Source of the DNA: Portulaca oleracea
Taxonomy: Eukaryota; Streptophyta; Magnoliopsida; Caryophyllales; Portulacaceae
Assembly (NCBI GenBank): GCA_029582165.1
Contig: CM055881.1
Coordinates: forward strand, 18,525,094 to 18,589,093
DNA: 64,000 bases
Reading direction: 5' to 3'
Shown here: piece by piece, positions 60,708 to 64,000 of the stretch
Layout of the letters: each line of letters opens with the position of its first letter
Numbering within the stretch: position 1 is the stretch's first letter
The notes under the pieces: model-generated
The model's input: only the letters and a program-made list of their open reading frames with translations
The model's database searches: none
Told to the model about the DNA's origin: nothing
Translations under genes and position numbers: made by a program

Positions 60708-60944
60708 TTAACAACAACAATACTCATTACCGGTATTGTTTAATAGAAAGCTATACGCCTTGCTTATTAAAGACAAAATGGATGCAAACAAAACAAAAAC
60801 CAGGACAACCATCACCTTGAGCATGGTTCTCAGCCTCCCTAGATCCCCTTCGAATTTGTTTAAGATGGCTCGCTCATTCAACAGATTTCTGTTTTCCCTT
60901 GATCGCATTCTTTTAAGCATAGCTTGAAGCTCTCGTAGCTCCAT
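60708..60944 (-). CDS. Coiled-coil and single membrane segment reading frame (78 aa)
   Basis: Begins MELRELQAMLKRMRS, a charged helical region, and ends with a hydrophobic segment VMVVLVFVLFASILSL. A splice-acceptor-like ACTTCAG precedes the ATG. The layout matches the last exon of GRF zinc-finger proteins, but no GRF finger was found upstream. It could also be a stand-alone small membrane protein. Unrecognised otherwise. Confidence 0.35.
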   Translation of the reverse strand: MELRELQAMLKRMRSRENRNLLNERAILNKFEGDLGRLRTMLKVMVVLVFVLFASILSLISKAYSFLLNNTGNEYCCC

Positions 60945-61650
60945 CCTGAAGTCTTCACTGACCTATATTGACCTAGGCATCTACTTTGGGTCAATAGGGA
61001 GCTTGTATCCACATGTCAAGGGTTTATGTAAAGTTAGGAATGTGGTTTGAAAAAACATTAGCAGTTAAACCAATGCAATCATATTAAAACCATTCAATTG
61101 TGTGGAGATTAAGGACAGGTTGATACTCGAAAACTAAACTCCATGGGGCAAACGTGGTATTGATGACAACACTCAGAGTCAATGCTCTCTACGACACAGT
61201 CCATGTCATGGTCGCACCAGACTACTGAATCAAATAGTGCATGCTGCTCTGAGTTAGTGTCACCTACGGACTAAGTACCTTGAACTGTTGCTCGTCATTA
61301 AGGTTGAGTGTTTGTAGGGGTTTAGTATTTTGGCGATGAACAAATCAAACTTTGCTACAAACTATTGAAATAAGTAGAAGGCCCCATAAAAAGTTCAGAT
61401 GTGTTCACTTGCACTTTCTCATGTACATTATTTATAGGAATAGAGGGCATGCAAATATGTGTTCTCATAGAAGCTATTGCCTCGGCATTTAAGTCAGCAT
61501 TGAATGTGAAGTATGTAACATTTAGTTGGGTGGTAGAATGTCACATCAAGTGTTAATAGGCATTTTGACACCCTAAACCATTAAACCTTAAACCCTAAAG
61601 CATAAAATTGTATATATGATCAGTTTTGAGTGTTTGGGTTTCAAGTTTAA
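60945..61650. other. No gene seen
   Basis: A possible upstream exon of the preceding frame was sought on the minus strand but none could be supported. Confidence 0.45.
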
Positions 61651-63204
61651 TGTTAACTATTTAGACCCAATTTTGTGTCTAAATAACGCCTTAATTCTTA
61701 GGATTTTGACTCGTTTCGTGTTTATTTTCATGGCTTTTTAGTATGTTTTTGGTTATTTTGTAGGTTTTGGCATTTCACACAAAAAGGTGGTAAAACGTGT
61801 CATTTTAGAGCATTTTTGGTGATTTCCCGAGCCGAGCCGGACTGAGAGCCGAGGCGGAGTTGACACGAGACCACCTTCCCTTCATTTGGTGCAAATCAGT
61901 GAGGTAACACCCGCTACTACCCTTGTAGCGGGCGTTACATGCCTTGGAAAGAAGGAAGGAACAAAGGGCAAGTAGGGTAGCCCCCGCCACCCTGGGCGTG
62001 GCACCCGTTACCCCTGGCTGCCGTCTCTCGAAGCTCAGAATCACCAAGGCAAATTTCGCAGGGTAGCGTCTGCCACCCTGATGGTGGCACCCGCGACCCC
62101 CCTGGACAGCGAGAGACCGCACCTGTGGTCTCATAGACCGCACGTGCGGTCTTCCCTTTTTCTGCGCGACTATTTCGGCTTGTGCGACGACGTTTTGGCC
62201 AACTGTTTTGCCTTGTATATATATCCCTTTTGACGATTACCTTGGGGGGGCGAGATCTTAGGTTATCTTTTGGATACTTAGACTTTACATTCAGCTTGTA
62301 TTAGAGAGAGATTAGTGAGAGATTAATCTAGGGTTTTGGAGATTTTGAGTTATTATTGAAGATTTGGGGATTCAAACAATTGAGAGATTGTTGGATCATC
62401 TTTTTATTGCTTTTCCTTGTTCATTTACAGCATTTTGATAAGTATTCTCTTCCCTTAACTCTTTATTAATTACTTTGCTAATTACTTTCTTGCTTGTTCA
62501 ATTGTTCTTGCTTGCTATTTCATTGTTTTGCTTGTTCTTGATTGTTGGATGTTAGAAATCATGCTTAGGGTTGGTTTGGATGTTGTTAGCTTAGTTAGTA
62601 TCATGATTAGTGGCTAGAAACCCTATGGGTTAGGGGGTAATTAAGGGTGTGAATGGGTAATTAGGCATGGGTTAGCATTTTTAGTGAGTTTAGTTGGAAA
62701 ATCACTTTTCCCACTCCAATCCTTCCCTCAAGTGGGATGTATTTGGGCCCGAAAGTCCCCGAATACATCCAACACTTGAGTTGGAAGGTTGGAATTGGGA
62801 TAGTTAGTCCTCTACTCACGAAAGTGAATAGAGGCAAACTAGGGAATTACGTTTCTTCAACCCTCCGGGTCCGTGGTGGACTTTGGGGAAGTTAATCCGG
62901 ACTATCCTCGAAAGAGGAAGCCCGGTGGGTATTTTCTAACGGAATTGTCACTTGATTTCCTTCCTTGTTGCTTTCTTGTTGTGAAACTTATCTCCTTGTT
63001 CTCGTTTGCATCCTGAAAAGCCTCTGAAGCCTATTTTCCATTCCTTGACCGACCTTAGCTTTTTTTCCTGCGTTGTGATCCCTTCAAACCGATATCCTTA
63101 CCCTAGCAATCTCATCCCGACCCTTGACCTAGATTCTATTACTAAGACCCCTCGCTCCCTGAGAAGAACGATAAAAACCGAGGTCTACAAAACCACGTTA
63201 CACA
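61651..63204 (+). mobile_element. 5' LTR of element H
   Basis: The right end ...TTACACA precedes the primer site by 3 bases. The left end TGTTAAC at 61651 is inferred from its partial mirror to GTTACA and is not confirmed. A TATATATAT box lies near 62216, and a GC-rich block with repeated CCACC and GGCACCC words lies at about 61910-62155. Confidence 0.55.
62135..62152. repeat. Perfect 18-bp palindrome with CACGTG core
   Basis: AGACCGCACGTGCGGTCT reads the same on both strands. An imperfect copy, GAGACCGCACCTGTGGTCTC, stands just before it (about 62114-62132). Both are some 80 bp upstream of the TATA box, so they may be a regulatory site; CACGTG is the G-box core. Confidence 0.7.
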
Positions 63205-63207
63205 AAA

Positions 63208-63225
63208 TGGCGCCGTTGCCGGGGA
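63208..63225 (+). other. Primer-binding site of element H, tRNA-Asp type
   Basis: TGGCGCCGTTGCCGGGGA, complementary to the 3' end of plant tRNA-Asp as in Athila-type elements. Confidence 0.87.
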
Positions 63226-63395
63226 GCCAGCGCCCCTAGTTTTAGTTTCTTGGTTTTTGGTTATTTGAGATCGCTTTCACGCTAGAAATTAGTTTGTGCT
63301 AATCCCGATGAATTTGATGCTTTTATTGGTTCTTGTTGGTGCATGTAGGTACGCCCTAATGTTCTATCGAGCACCGTAGGAGGCTTCAAGTCCTA

Positions 63396-64000
63396 ATGGG
63401 TGAAGTCCAAGCTGATTCACCCCATACTCTTCTATCATATGTCGTTCCATCTTCGAGTACGGGAGGCAACCCAATCATTTTACCACCATTACCACCCGAC
63501 GCGGTATTTGAGTTCAAACCGTGTTTTCTTGAAGGTTTTGAAAGTAACCCGTTCCATGGAGATATTTCCGAGAGCCCTATTGCTCATATGGAGAAATTTG
63601 AAAAGCGTATTAGTTTCATGCATATGGAGAAAGTTGAAGTTCTTTCCTTTTACTCTAAGGGGAAAAGTTGAGATGTGGCTTGATATTTGTCCACCTGGAT
63701 TTTATTCTTCGTGGGAGGTTCTAAAGAGAGATTTCCTTCAAAGATTTTTCCCAACCGACAAAACTTGTAGACTCCGGGATGATATTATGAGTTTCAAGCA
63801 AAAAGCCGGAGAGTCTCTTTTCGAAACATGGGGGAGATTCAAAGTCTACCTAACTGGATGCTTCTGCAACACTTCTATTGTGGACTCTTTGATTCTCTCA
63901 AAGAATCGATCGATATAGCATCCGGAGGGACATTTTTGAAGAAGACTGTTGGGGAGGCCGAACAATTCCTTCATGAGCTCGTTCAATATGCTCCTGATTT
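63396..64000 (+). pseudogene. Gag of element H, frameshifted and cut by the window end
   Basis: From ATG 63396 the frame gives a leader and then FKPCFLEGFESNPFHG and PIAHMEKFEKR, the start of an Athila-type Gag. Near 63665 the reading moves to another frame, with LDICPPGFYSSWEVLKRDF, and then FFPTDKTCRLRDDIMSF and KAGESLFETWGRFK. A further shift near 63895 leads to a frame reading GEAEQFLHELVQYAP at the window edge. At least two shifts make this copy inactive. Confidence 0.8.

Larger units (their letters stand above)
61651..64000 (+). mobile_element. Athila-like gypsy element H, 5' part, runs off the window
   Basis: 5' LTR (about 61651-63204), tRNA-Asp-type primer site at 63208 and a decayed gag. 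The remainder lies beyond 64000. The primer site and gag type are like those of element C but the LTRs are unrelated, so this is a different family. Confidence 0.75.

Overview
This is a transposon-dense stretch of plant nuclear DNA, almost certainly from an angiosperm and probably a eudicot. The evidence is spliced genes with GT/AG introns, AT-rich intergenic DNA, Ty3/gypsy and Cassandra retroelements, and many MITEs. I cannot name the species. Only two genes look ordinary and intact. One is a two-exon mitochondrial carrier of the mitoferrin type on the minus strand (2190-4715). The other is a two-exon small ubiquitin-like protein related to the N-terminal part of BAG chaperone regulators, on the plus strand (34707-36820). 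No tRNA gene, functional rRNA gene or CRISPR array was seen.

Layout. 1-12.7 kb: the carrier gene with small DNA transposons in and around it. These are a Mutator-like fold-back with a 10-bp target duplication at 1455-2011, an inverted pair of one MITE family at 3497-3883 and 5927-6300, Tourist-like MITEs, a long fold-back at 9797-10575, and a solo LTR at 8019-8763 with a perfect 5-bp duplication. 12.77-18.28 kb: a Cassandra retroelement (LTRs carrying a 5S-rRNA-derived segment) split by a 4.6-kb gypsy-derived element with two LTRs that encodes only Gag and protease. 21.54-29.71 kb: a decayed minus-strand LTR element whose gag remnant lies opposite a plant-mobile-domain (PMD) gene, with repeated GTAGGCC..GGCCTAC palindromes. 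30.2-34.3 kb: nested DNA transposons with tandem repeats. 34.7-36.8 kb: the ubiquitin-like gene. 37.2-38.9 kb: a long inverted-repeat element with a CACTA MITE inside. 39.2-41.2 kb: decayed RRM/LINE-type coding sequence, a diverged LTR and an unrecognised reading frame.

41.97-59.24 kb is one three-level nest on the minus strand. A gypsy element (D: Gag-protease-RT-RNase H-integrase, tRNA-Met-type primer site) has its 3' LTR split by an Athila-like element (C: tRNA-Asp-type primer site, 42795-53228, duplication GGTCC). Element C's 5' LTR is in turn split by a 3.05-kb solo LTR (49106-52152, duplication ATCAG). Fragments resembling GRF zinc-finger genes flank this nest. 61.65-64.0 kb is the 5' LTR, primer site and decayed gag of a second Athila-like element on the plus strand, running off the end.

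How the parts relate: the carrier and the ubiquitin-like gene are independent host genes. The rest is layered retroelement and MITE insertion, and most element genes are broken by stops and frameshifts. I found no evidence for a new defence, metabolic or regulatory system. The most distinctive items are the Gag-protease-only element and its kinship to element D, the Cassandra element it sits in, the antisense PMD gene, and the GGCC palindrome family. All family names are recognised by eye; none was checked against a database.
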